A stretch of DNA of 64,000 nucleotides, taken from assembly GCF_007273535.1 (NCBI RefSeq), contig NZ_RIBP01000004.1:1464001-1528000 (forward strand), in the 5' to 3' direction. This document shows, one piece after another, positions 54,265 through 61,762 of this stretch. How positions within the stretch are numbered: position 1 is the first letter of the stretch; each line of letters opens with the position of its first letter. Both the position numbers and the translations under genes were made by a program. The notes under the pieces are model-generated. The model was not told the origin of the DNA, ran no database searches, and saw only the letters and a list, made by a program, of their open reading frames with translations. Source of the stretch: Niallia circulans. GTDB taxonomy: Bacteria; Bacillota; Bacilli; Bacillales; Cytobacillaceae.

Positions 54265-55177
54265 GTGGAATATACAGCTTGTTTCAGGAATTTTTTTATT
54301 AGCCTTTTTTGTGTTGTTGAGCATTTTTGGGTCATCTATTGCGCCATATCCTCCAGATTATAAGGTAAAGGTTGGCTATATGGAGACAGAAAATGGAACA
54401 GAATTTGTCGCCCCGCCATTAGCACCATCAAAGGATTTTCCGTTAGGAACAGACAAATGGGGAAAGGATATCCTCTCCCTGATTTTACATGGTGCAAAGT
54501 ATACCGTATTTACAGTGTTAATCGTTGCGGCAGCAAGGCTATTGGTTGGAGGAATTGCAGGTGTCTTCGGCGGTTTGGCAGCAAGCGGAAGAAAAAAGGG
54601 GAAGCAGGGGCGGATTACTTTATTGACAAGCATACCACCAGTTATACTTATCTACTTTATTATGCTTGGAATGAATATTAATCCAAGCCTGTCATCATTT
54701 GCGTTAATTTTTATTCAAGGAGTGTTGATGGCCGCACTTGGTGTGCCTGGTGTATATAATGTTGTTTATTCTAAAACGGCGGAAATAAAAGAAAACCTGT
54801 ATATTATGGCCTCTGTAACCCTTGGCGGGAACAAAAGTCATCTTTTGAAAAAGCATATTTGGCCAATTCTTAAAGGTGATTTTATTATTTTGTATTTGAA
54901 TGAAACGATACAAGTGCTTCATTTAATGGGCCAATTGGCGATATTTAACTTGTTTTTCGGAGGAACGGAATTCCAGCCAGATTTCTCTATCTATTTGTCT
55001 ATGACAAATGAATGGTCTGGATTAATTGGACAGTCACGCTCATTCCTGTCTTATTCTCAATGGATTCTTATCTATCCTCTTATAGCTTTTATTCTGTTTT
55101 TACTTTCTTTTTACCTTATTTCGCAAGGCTTAAGTCAACAAAGCAGAAAAAGTCATCGGAAAAATACTTATATTTAA
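54257..55177 (+). CDS. Peptide/nickel-type ABC transporter permease (orphan, second)
   Basis: Membrane protein of 306 residues resembling DppC/OppC. The N-terminal helix is followed by the IAPYPPDYKVKVGYMETENG stretch and by PLGTDKWGKDILSLILHGAKY, the signature of DppC-type subunits (LGTD-x-x-GRD in the family). The EAA loop is partly kept at YIMASVTLGGNKSHLLKKHIWP. It overlaps the preceding permease gene. galU follows after 72 bases and may be in the same transcript. The lack of a partner ATPase is notable. Confidence 0.82.
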   Translation: MIKWNIQLVSGIFLLAFFVLLSIFGSSIAPYPPDYKVKVGYMETENGTEFVAPPLAPSKDFPLGTDKWGKDILSLILHGAKYTVFTVLIVAAARLLVGGIAGVFGGLAASGRKKGKQGRITLLTSIPPVILIYFIMLGMNINPSLSSFALIFIQGVLMAALGVPGVYNVVYSKTAEIKENLYIMASVTLGGNKSHLLKKHIWPILKGDFIILYLNETIQVLHLMGQLAIFNLFFGGTEFQPDFSIYLSMTNEWSGLIGQSRSFLSYSQWILIYPLIAFILFLLSFYLISQGLSQQSRKSHRKNTYI

Positions 55178-55249
55178 TAGTGGTGGTGATAGTTTATCCT
55201 GACGAAAACAAGGGAAAAGACTCCTATAATTATTAGGAGGGAATACACC

Positions 55250-56158
55250 ATGAAAAAAGTTAGGAAGGCTATCATACCAGCAGCAGGGCTTGGAACTAGA
55301 TTCCTGCCTGCAACAAAAGCAATGCCAAAGGAAATGCTGCCAATCGTTGATAAGCCAACTATTCAATATATAGTTGAAGAAGCAGTCGCTTCCGGAATTG
55401 AGGACATCATTATTGTTACTGGAAAGGGAAAAAGATCGATTGAGGATCATTTTGACAGTGCCAATGATTTGGAATGGAATCTTGAAGCGAAGGGCAAGGA
55501 GGATTTGCTGAACAAAGTCCGATTTGCCTCTAATTTAGCGGATATTCATTATATTCGCCAAAAGGAACCGAAAGGATTAGGACATGCTGTTTGGTGTGCA
55601 AGAAACTTTATCGGTGATGAGCCATTTGCTGTCCTGCTTGGAGATGATATTGTTCAAAGTGGTATCCCATGCTTAAAACAGCTCATTAACGAATTCGAGG
55701 AAACTCAATCATCAATTATTGGTGTGCAGCAAGTTCCAAAGGATGTAACAGACCGGTACGGTATTGTAGATCCTGGAGAAAATAAAGGTAGAAGATATCA
55801 AGTGAAAAACTTTGTGGAAAAACCTGAAAAAGGAACGGCACCCTCCAATTTAGCTATACTTGGCAGATATATATTAACACCGGAAATTTTTATGTTCTTG
55901 GAAAAACAACAGACAGGCGCGGGCGGTGAAATCCAATTAACAGATGCCATCCAGCAGCTGAACCAAATTCAACGTGTGTTTGCTTATGATTTTGAGGGTG
56001 AGCGATATGATGTCGGGGAAAAGCTTGGATTTGTAAAAACGACCATTGACTTTGCTTTGCAAAATGAAGAAATAAAAGATGAAGTGTATAAGTTTCTGCA
56101 TGATAGAATTTCGCAGATGAAGGATGAAAAAAGGATAGATGTAGAGCAGTATGGATAA
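55250..56158 (+). CDS. galU: UTP--glucose-1-phosphate uridylyltransferase (copy 1)
   Basis: Enzyme of 302 residues making UDP-glucose from UTP and glucose-1-phosphate; the B. subtilis counterpart is GtaB. It has the nucleotide-binding [22 protein letters not shown], active-site [21 protein letters not shown], and [14 protein letters not shown]. The start ATG 55250 follows TAGGAGGG. A second copy at 63001-63894 is identical from VRKAII to GKGKR and diverges later. UDP-glucose feeds glycolipids, teichoic acid glucosylation, GalE and Ugd. Confidence 0.95.
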   Translation: MKKVRKAIIPAAGLGTRFLPATKAMPKEMLPIVDKPTIQYIVEEAVASGIEDIIIVTGKGKRSIEDHFDSANDLEWNLEAKGKEDLLNKVRFASNLADIHYIRQKEPKGLGHAVWCARNFIGDEPFAVLLGDDIVQSGIPCLKQLINEFEETQSSIIGVQQVPKDVTDRYGIVDPGENKGRRYQVKNFVEKPEKGTAPSNLAILGRYILTPEIFMFLEKQQTGAGGEIQLTDAIQQLNQIQRVFAYDFEGERYDVGEKLGFVKTTIDFALQNEEIKDEVYKFLHDRISQMKDEKRIDVEQYG

Positions 56159-56181
56159 AAAGCACAGAAACGTTTTACCAG

Positions 56182-56214
56182 GACAAACATTTCAAATCTG
56201 AAATGTTTGTCTTA
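56182..56214 (+). terminator. Rho-independent terminator of galU copy 1
   Basis: GACAAACATTTCA and TGAAATGTTTGTC are perfect 13-bp arms around AATC, followed by TTATTTTA. Confidence 0.92.
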
Positions 56215-56294
56215 TTTTACATAAACTGTGCTATAAGATTCACATATATCCATAAAAAGTGTTTTTAAAAGAATATTCAGAAAGTTAAGCTAAG

Positions 56295-56450
56295 TTATTT
56301 ATCTGCTTGTTTTTTATCTGAAAGAAATGAACTTACTTGTTTACTTGTAAGGCCTAAACGCTTTGCCTCAAGCACCAATTCTACCCATTCACTATCTAGT
56401 TCTGCTGGATCTCTAGTTTCTAGTTCTTTTACTGGTAACAAATTTAACAC
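56295..56450 (-). CDS. SinI-type antirepressor peptide (51 aa)
   Basis: A short minus-strand gene missed by a length cut-off. It starts at GTG 56450 and ends at TAA 56295. The sequence ELDSEWVELVLEAKRLG followed by LTSKQVSSFLS matches the SinI dimerisation helix pair (in SinI and SinR: LD-x-EW-x-x-L-x-x-EA, then a short helix ending in FL). Such peptides bind and disarm the biofilm master repressor SinR or a relative. AAGGAGG lies 11 bases before the GTG; ATT six bases earlier is a less likely start. A class I c-di-GMP riboswitch stands directly upstream, and a hairpin between them can hide the ribosome binding site. No sinR is adjacent, unlike the classical sinIR pair. Confidence 0.8.
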   Translation of the reverse strand: MLNLLPVKELETRDPAELDSEWVELVLEAKRLGLTSKQVSSFLSDKKQADK

Positions 56451-56472
56451 CGTAATAAAAACCTCCTTATAT

Positions 56473-56563
56473 TCTCATAAGGTGACCCAGCCATCATAGC
56501 AGTACTGCTGCCTTAGATCTGTAGCTTTGCGTCCCACTCTTTCAAATGGTTTGCCTTTATCTT
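56473..56563 (-). promoter_or_regulatory. Cyclic-di-GMP class I riboswitch (GEMM-I)
   Basis: On the minus strand the RNA contains the GEMM-I core: AAAGGCAAACC, a GAAA tetraloop hairpin (ATTTGAAAGAGT), GGGACGCAAAGC, the tetraloop receptor halves CTAAG and TATGA, and the closing GGCTGGGTCACC. P1 forms from ATAAAGG (56560-56554) and CCTTAT (56482-56477). The same CCTTAT can pair with ATAAGG (56470-56465), which overlaps the AAGGAGG ribosome binding site of the SinI-like gene. Ligand binding would therefore free that site: a predicted translational ON switch. The aptamer call rests on several conserved blocks; the switching direction is inferred. Confidence 0.93.
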
Positions 56564-56796
56564 GGATAATTTGTTTTACATGCTTGTTTCTCTTACTACA
56601 AGTTGAAAAGTCTTTTAAAAACACATATATATTTTACCACTTTTTGTTCACAATTTAAAAGGCTTTAGCAGTGTAAAGTTTCGACAAATTCCAACAAAAC
56701 CAACCGTTCTAATGAAAGAATCTAGCCGATAATTGTAACATTAGCTAAATTTCTATATAATGAAGCTACATTATGCAAGGCAGGAGACTGTAACAG

Positions 56797-57555
56797 ATGG
56801 AAAAGACGTGGATGGGAAATATCGGGGTGAATGTGCTTTATACAAATGAAGCAATAGCCGGCATTATAAATAAATTAAAGTATAATCATAAATCAAATGT
56901 ATTCTTTCTAAATGACCATTGCTATAACTTGGCACAAAAGGATAAAAGCTATTTAAATCTTCTTAATGATAGTGACTTTTTATTGAATGATGGTATTGGG
57001 ATAGAGATAGGAGCAAAGCTGTTCGGTTTTTCTTTTAAGGAAAACTTAAATGGAACCGATTTTATTCCAGCATTGTTTGACAGGCTTAAAGAGGAAAAGG
57101 ACAGACAATATAATGTCTATTTACTTGGAGCAAAACCTGGTGTTGCTAAAGCAGCACTTGATAAGATGCAGCAGCAATTTCCTCATTTAAAGTTTGTTGG
57201 GGAGCAGCATGGTTATTTCGATGTGGGCAGCAATGAAGCCGTCATTACGGACATAAATAACAAACAAACCGATATACTGCTTGTCGGCTTTGGAATGCCG
57301 ATACAGGAGAAATGGATTGCTGATAATCGGGAAATGCTGAACTGTACGCTTGCTTTTGCAGTCGGTGCATTTTTGGACTTTTCATCAGGTCAAGCTGTAA
57401 GAGCACCAGGATTATTTAGAAAGCTGCGGCTTGAATGGCTTTATCGTATGCTGAAGGAACCGAAAAGATTGTGGAAGCGCAATTTGGTCGGCCACCTGGA
57501 ATTCTTTTATTATGTGTTAAAAAACAGAAGAAAAAAATTAAATGCTGCAGGTTAA
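56797..57555 (+). CDS. tagA: TagA, N-acetylmannosaminyltransferase (WecG/TagA/CpsF)
   Basis: GT26 enzyme of 252 residues (B. subtilis TagA 256) that adds ManNAc to undecaprenyl-PP-GlcNAc, the first committed step of wall teichoic acid linkage-unit synthesis. Motifs: LLNDGIGIEIGAKLFG with the catalytic Asp, NGTDFIPALFDR, VYLLGAKPGVA and DILLVGFGMPIQEKWI, then FAVGAFLDFSSGQAVRAP and the C-terminal LEWLYRMLKEPKRLWKRN. The C-terminal basic tail is the membrane-binding part. The start is ATG 56797 behind GCAGGAG. It is monocistronic; tagD and tagB lie 3 kb away on the other strand. Confidence 0.93.
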   Translation: MEKTWMGNIGVNVLYTNEAIAGIINKLKYNHKSNVFFLNDHCYNLAQKDKSYLNLLNDSDFLLNDGIGIEIGAKLFGFSFKENLNGTDFIPALFDRLKEEKDRQYNVYLLGAKPGVAKAALDKMQQQFPHLKFVGEQHGYFDVGSNEAVITDINNKQTDILLVGFGMPIQEKWIADNREMLNCTLAFAVGAFLDFSSGQAVRAPGLFRKLRLEWLYRMLKEPKRLWKRNLVGHLEFFYYVLKNRRKKLNAAG

Positions 57556-57583
57556 GGAAGGATGATTTATCCTTCCTTTTTTG
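57554..57583 (+). terminator. Rho-independent terminator of tagA
   Basis: AAGGAAGGAT and ATCCTTCCTT enclose GATTT and are followed by TTTT. Confidence 0.9.
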
Positions 57584-57727
57584 ATAGGGAAAATTGCACC
57601 TGTATAAAGTATGAAAAAAGGAAATTTTGCCAATGAAATTTTTTTCTAACTGGCTATGTGCTAAAATAAAAATATACGGGTATTAATAGATTGTGAGAAA
57701 AAATAATGTGAATAAAGGGGATTTAAT

Positions 57728-58693
57728 ATGATACTAGTAGTAGGCGGTGCCGGCTATATCGGCAGTCATCTAGTAAAGGAACTGGCGGAAAAAGAGGAAG
57801 TCATCGTCCTTGATAATTTGGCAACAGGTCATCAGGAATCTGTTGATGAAAGAGCAGTATTTATTAAAGGAGATTTAGGGAATGCGGAAGATTTAGAACC
57901 GATATTCACTAAATATCCAATTAAAGCTGTCATGCATTTTGCTGCGTTCAGTCTTGTTGGTGAATCAGTGCAGGACCCATTTAAATACTATGAAAATAAC
58001 GTTGCTAATACTTTAACATTGTTGAAAACGATGCTTAAATTTAATGTGAAAAACTTCATCTTTTCATCAACAGCAGCTACATACGGTATTCCTGAAGAAG
58101 AAATTATCTTAGAAAAATCCAATACATCTCCAATTAATCCTTATGGACGTTCTAAGCTGATGGTAGAGCAAATTTTGGCTGATTTTCATGAGGCTTACGG
58201 GTTGAATTATGTTGTTTTTCGTTATTTTAATGCTGCAGGTGCACATGAATCAGGGGAGATCGGTGAGAAGCATGACCCTGAAACACATTTGATTCCAATT
58301 ATATTACAGCATTTATTAGGTCAAAGAGAGTCTATTTCTGTTTTTGGAACAGACTATCCGACAGAGGATGGGACTTGTATCCGCGATTACATCCATGTAA
58401 CAGATTTGGCAGCTGCTCATATTAAGGGTGTGGAAGCATTATTAGATGGAAGCAAGCAGGCAGAAACGTATAATCTCGGAAATGGTGTAGGTTATTCTGT
58501 CAAAGAAGTTATTGAAACATGTGAAAATGTAACAGGCAAAAAGGCAAACGTTGTGTTAGCTGAAAGACGGGCAGGAGATCCTGCAAGACTTGTTGCATCT
58601 TCTAATAAAATATATGAGGATCTTGGCTGGAAAGCAGAAAGAGGCTTAGAATCCATTATTCAAAGTGCTTGGGAATGGCATAAAAAAGCATGA
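57728..58693 (+). CDS. galE: UDP-glucose 4-epimerase
   Basis: Short-chain dehydrogenase-type epimerase of 321 residues interconverting UDP-glucose and UDP-galactose. The NAD motif is VVGGAGYIGSHLVKEL; the catalytic Tyr-x-x-x-Lys is in INPYGRSKLMVEQ near residue 139; the Ser/Thr partner is in FSSTAATYG; CIRDYIHVTDLAAAH and YNLGNGVGYSVKEVI mark the UDP-sugar domain. The start is ATG 57728 behind AAAGGGG. The galU copies provide its substrate. It may supply galactose for wall or capsule polymers rather than sugar use, as no galK or galT is nearby. Confidence 0.94.
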   Translation: MILVVGGAGYIGSHLVKELAEKEEVIVLDNLATGHQESVDERAVFIKGDLGNAEDLEPIFTKYPIKAVMHFAAFSLVGESVQDPFKYYENNVANTLTLLKTMLKFNVKNFIFSSTAATYGIPEEEIILEKSNTSPINPYGRSKLMVEQILADFHEAYGLNYVVFRYFNAAGAHESGEIGEKHDPETHLIPIILQHLLGQRESISVFGTDYPTEDGTCIRDYIHVTDLAAAHIKGVEALLDGSKQAETYNLGNGVGYSVKEVIETCENVTGKKANVVLAERRAGDPARLVASSNKIYEDLGWKAERGLESIIQSAWEWHKKA

Positions 58694-58699
58694 TGTTAA

Positions 58700-58736
58700 A
58701 GCGGAGAAATGCAACCTGCATTTCTTCGTTTTTTCT
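58700..58736 (+). terminator. Rho-independent terminator of galE
   Basis: CGGAGAAATGC pairs with GCATTTCTTCG around AACCT, followed by TTTTTTC. Confidence 0.85.
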
Positions 58737-58773
58737 TACATACAAAAAAGTGAATTGAGGATGGTGTTGTCAT

Positions 58774-59160
58774 ATGAAAGTCAATAAAGTACATCATATA
58801 GCGATTATTTGCAGTAATTATCAAGTATCTAAGTCCTTTTATGTCGATATTCTAGGATTTAAACCGATTAGAGAGGTGTTTCGAGAAGAACGTAATTCAT
58901 ATAAACTCGACCTTATGGTTAACGATGTTTATCAGCTAGAACTATTCTCATTTCCTAATCCAAAGAAAAGGCCGAGTTATCCAGAAGCAGCAGGCTTGCG
59001 ACATATCGCATTTGAGGTGGATGACATTGCTGAAACGGTATCTTATTTACAAAGTCAATCTATCGAAGTGGAAGATATTCGCCGTGATGAGTTTACAGAT
59101 AAAAGATTTACATTTTTTGCAGATCCGGATGGACTGCCTATCGAAATTTATGAGAAATGA
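58774..59160 (+). CDS. VOC family protein, GloA2-like
   Basis: A 128-residue VOC protein of the SMU1112c/YaeR (GloA2) group. The four expected metal ligands are visible: His in KVHHIAII, Glu in YQLELFSF, His in GLRHIAFEV and Glu in GLPIEIYEK. It begins MKVNKVHHIAIICSNYQVSKSFY. The start is ATG 58774 behind GAGGATGG. Glyoxalase activity has not been established for this group. It is the last plus-strand gene before a non-coding stretch. Confidence 0.85.
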   Translation: MKVNKVHHIAIICSNYQVSKSFYVDILGFKPIREVFREERNSYKLDLMVNDVYQLELFSFPNPKKRPSYPEAAGLRHIAFEVDDIAETVSYLQSQSIEVEDIRRDEFTDKRFTFFADPDGLPIEIYEK

Positions 59161-59173
59161 CAGTATTCGAGCA

Positions 59174-59275
59174 TTATTTAGAACCCTTGTATTTAGAAAG
59201 AATGCTAAGTGTTTGCAAGATGAATTGCTTGTCCTGTGTCGTTAATAGTCTCCAGCTTCCTGCTTTGATTTTCAT
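59174..59275 (-). CDS. Candidate 33-residue peptide
   Basis: A minus-strand frame from ATG 59275, six bases after AAAGGATGATAATC, to TAA 59174. The peptide begins MKIKAGSWRLLTTQDKQFIL and continues as an amphipathic helix ending SKYKGSK. It has no hydrophobic helix. A good ribosome binding site and lysine-rich ends support coding. I recognise no family, and such a short frame could be chance. Confidence 0.42.
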   Translation of the reverse strand: MKIKAGSWRLLTTQDKQFILQTLSILSKYKGSK

Positions 59276-59597
59276 GATTATCATCCTTTCATTGGGATTA
59301 TTGTTTTCATATTATACATATACCGCATTCGGTTGAATAAGAAACAACAAAAATATCAACAAATGCTGACAGTTTATTTCCCGAGAAATTTCAGGAAATT
59401 TCCTTATTCGAGTTTGTTTTGTATTATTTCGTCAAAAAATGGTTTGTGAGTGCTGTTTCTACAAGCTTTTGAAATGCTTTAGTATATAGGTTTAAGTGGT
59501 GGTTTCATTTGAAAGGTAAGGTGTGCGTTTAAGATGGAGCAGCACCAAAATTAGAGGGTTTACTATCGCTTCTATCAACACTTAACATAATAGTTAT
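59276..59597. other. Intergenic region with nothing recognised
   Basis: About 320 AT-rich bases between the 33-codon frame and the terminator of tagB. I saw no gene, repeat, promoter pair or structured RNA that I could support. Confidence 0.4.
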
Positions 59598-59630
59598 TTA
59601 AAAAACGACTGAAGAATATCTTCAGTCGTC
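59598..59630 (-). terminator. Terminator of the tagD-tagB operon
   Basis: Read on the minus strand, ACGACTGAAGA and TCTTCAGTCGT form an 11-bp stem followed by TTTTTTAAAT. It overlaps the last codons and the stop of tagB. Confidence 0.92.
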
Positions 59631-60794
59631 TAACCATTTTGTTATAAGTGCCGCAACGTTCTCACTTGATTTGCCTGTGGAATATTCGTTCCAGCGTCTA
59701 TGGAATGAATCTATTCTTTCCAGATCATAGCTGTCTTTTTCCAAAATAATGGCCAGTTCTTCTGTTGTATAGGCAACAGGTCCAGGGACGAGCTTTTCGT
59801 AATCTGTCCAAAATCCTCTATCTTTTGCATAACCTTCGAGATCATATGGGAAGAATATCATTGGTCTTCTCATAAAGGAATACTCAAAAGGGATAGAGGA
59901 ATAATCTGTGATGAGCAGGTCTGTAATCAAAAGTAAATCATTTATATATGGATATTGTGATACATCAAAGACAGTGCCGTCCATTTCAGGTATATTTGCC
60001 TTTTCTTTAATGGAAGGGTGGAGTCTAATTAGCATAATAGTATCATCACTGAGCTTCGTTTTTAATAATGGTAAATCAAGCTTGGCATTTGTAATCCCAT
60101 TATTTCCGCCTCTAAAGGTTGGGGCATATAATACGATTTTTTTGTTTTCAAACTGTGGATACTCGCTGTATATTTTTTTGATTGTGTTGTTTTTTCTTGC
60201 TTCATCAAAGAAAATATCAGTACGAGGTATTCCTGTGTGAATGATTTGCTGCTCTTGGGTGGAGAATGCTTCATGGAAAATAGTATCCATCTCATGTGAC
60301 CCAGTTATTACATATTGAAACTGACTGTATACATCCTTGAATCGCTGATTTGCTTTGCTTGTCCGCGACTGAATACTTGAATCCTTTAAGCCGAACGTTT
60401 TGATTGCACCAGCAGCATGCCAGATTTGCAGCACTTTAACATTTGGCTTAAATCGAATGCTAGATAGAAAACCGAAATAATTATCAAGTACAACTACTTT
60501 TGCTGTCGCAAGATGCTGTATTCCTGTAAGGAAATGCAGTGGCTTACGTGGTGTGAAATCAAGCACTTCACCAATTTGATTTTCTTCGAGCATTCTTTTC
60601 GTTTGTGCTGTTGTTGCAAGAAAGATAGATCGGCTATTTGCAGCGTTTTTTATAAGCTTTTCATTTATATCCAGCGTATTTTCTGGAAAAGACACACAAA
60701 AAACTATTTTCTTTTGTTGCTGGAATAGACTGCTAATCCGAAACAACAAAGAAAATAGCATTAAATAGAAGGAAATCGCAAGTTCCCTTATCAT
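59622..60794 (-). CDS. tagB: TagB-type CDP-glycerol glycerophosphotransferase (teichoic acid primase)
   Basis: Membrane-associated enzyme of 390 residues of the TagB/TagF family. It aligns by eye with B. subtilis TagB through VVLDNYFGFLSSI, QIWHAAGAIKTFGLKD, VITGSHEM, IGIPRTD-like HTGIPRTDIFF, VLYAPTFRGG, LIRLHPSI, ITDYSSIPFEYSFMRRPMIFF and RGFWTDYEKLVPGP. TagB adds the first glycerol phosphate to the ManNAc-GlcNAc linkage unit made by TagA. The start is ATG 60794, two bases after the tagD stop and behind AAGG; the frame to 60872 would overlap tagD. No TagF polymerase or TagGH exporter is in this window. Confidence 0.92.
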   Translation of the reverse strand: MIRELAISFYLMLFSLLFRISSLFQQQKKIVFCVSFPENTLDINEKLIKNAANSRSIFLATTAQTKRMLEENQIGEVLDFTPRKPLHFLTGIQHLATAKVVVLDNYFGFLSSIRFKPNVKVLQIWHAAGAIKTFGLKDSSIQSRTSKANQRFKDVYSQFQYVITGSHEMDTIFHEAFSTQEQQIIHTGIPRTDIFFDEARKNNTIKKIYSEYPQFENKKIVLYAPTFRGGNNGITNAKLDLPLLKTKLSDDTIMLIRLHPSIKEKANIPEMDGTVFDVSQYPYINDLLLITDLLITDYSSIPFEYSFMRRPMIFFPYDLEGYAKDRGFWTDYEKLVPGPVAYTTEELAIILEKDSYDLERIDSFHRRWNEYSTGKSSENVAALITKWLDD

Positions 60795-60795
60795 A

Positions 60796-61188
60796 TTACT
60801 TAACCTTGAATAAATCCTTTTTGATTTTAGAAGTAGAAATTCCAACAGTTCTTGGCAGGTAAACAACCTCACAATGATCTTTCAAGAAATCGAATTTTCC
60901 TTCCCAGTCATCTCCCATAACAAATACATCGATGTTGTGGTCGACAACGTCTGTAACCTTTTGATCCCAATGGTTTTCAGGAATTACTTCATCAACATAA
61001 CGGATCGCTTCTAGAATCATTTTTCTGTTTTCATAGCTGTGATACGCCTTTTTATCTTTAATTGCATTGAACTCATCGCTAGAAAGAGCTACTGTCAAAT
61101 GGTCACCAAGTTCTTTTGCTCTTTTAAGAATATTGATATGACCCCAGTGCAATAAATCGAAGGTGCCATAAGTAATTACTTTTTTCAT
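60796..61188 (-). CDS. tagD: Glycerol-3-phosphate cytidylyltransferase
   Basis: TagD of 130 residues, which makes CDP-glycerol for wall teichoic acid. It has the nucleotidyltransferase motif TYGTFDLLHWGHINIL with the HxGH signature, RKMILEAIRYVDEVIPE, and the GISTSKIKKDL motif (ISTSKI) at the C terminus. It supplies the donor used by TagB, encoded one base downstream. The start is ATG 61188 behind AGGAGG. The promoter is at 61249-61221. Confidence 0.95.
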   Translation of the reverse strand: MKKVITYGTFDLLHWGHINILKRAKELGDHLTVALSSDEFNAIKDKKAYHSYENRKMILEAIRYVDEVIPENHWDQKVTDVVDHNIDVFVMGDDWEGKFDFLKDHCEVVYLPRTVGISTSKIKKDLFKVK

Positions 61189-61220
61189 TTGTATCCTCCT
61201 ATATATGAAGTTCCATAATC

Positions 61221-61249
61221 ATTATAATAACAGCCAGTCATTCTGCTAA
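61221..61249 (-). promoter_or_regulatory. Sigma-A promoter of tagD-tagB
   Basis: On the minus strand TTAGCA (61249-61244), a 17-bp spacer and a perfect TATAAT (61226-61221) lie about 33 bases before the tagD start. Confidence 0.65.
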
Positions 61250-61546
61250 TTATTTGGCGTTGCAAACAAATGTGCAAGGATTGTTATCCAAGCTGTTTCT
61301 CATAGTTCTTAAATTTATGATATATTGTTTCCTAATTACCTTATTTTAAAACCTTTCCACCATTCTGACAAGTATTTCTATATTATTCGACAGCGTCTTT
61401 CATAAAAATGAAAAAACATTGAAAAATATGTCATATTAGCGAGTGTTTGTTACAAGATAAATAAGAAAGAAAAATGAAAAATATATTATTTCCATACCTA
61501 AAGGCGAAATAATAATCATTAAAAATATTGGATTTTCTGTTTAAAT

Positions 61547-61640
61547 AACGTCTCTCTTTCCGCGGGTTGGTCTGGCGTACGGGGTTTAACTCGTCTCTAT
61601 AGCCCTTAATAGTCGATTGGCCTCCGCTCCATTCCACTCA
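61547..61640 (-). repeat. Decayed intergenic repeat element of the Bacillaceae type
   Basis: A locally GC-rich island within AT-rich intergenic DNA. Read on the minus strand it begins GAGTGGAATGGAGCGGAGG and ends CCCGCGGAAAGAGAGACG. These are the two ends of a stem-loop repeat common between genes in Bacillaceae (typically GGAGCGGAGG ... CCCGCGGAAAGCG). The middle is altered, so this copy looks degraded. A minus-strand frame across it is not coding. The flanks, 61250-61546 and 61641-61672, show nothing else. Confidence 0.5.
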
Positions 61641-61672
61641 AAAGTTTAAATAATGTACTTGAATAGTTATAA

Positions 61673-61722
61673 AAAATGAAAAAACCGAACTATTAGGCAC
61701 GATGGCTAAAGTAGTTCGGTCT
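61673..61722 (-). terminator. Terminator of the second LCP gene
   Basis: Read on the minus strand, ACCGAACTA and TAGTTCGGT pair around a loop with TTTAGCC/GCCTAA complementarity, followed by TTTTTCATTTTTT. Confidence 0.88.
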
Positions 61723-61762
61723 TATGATTAAGTTATAATACTGTTTCCCGGCCTAGAATGTA

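Noticed and set aside
61431..61637. Minus-strand frame of 68 codons
   Set aside because: It begins inside the decayed repeat element and continues through AT-rich DNA; no ribosome binding site.
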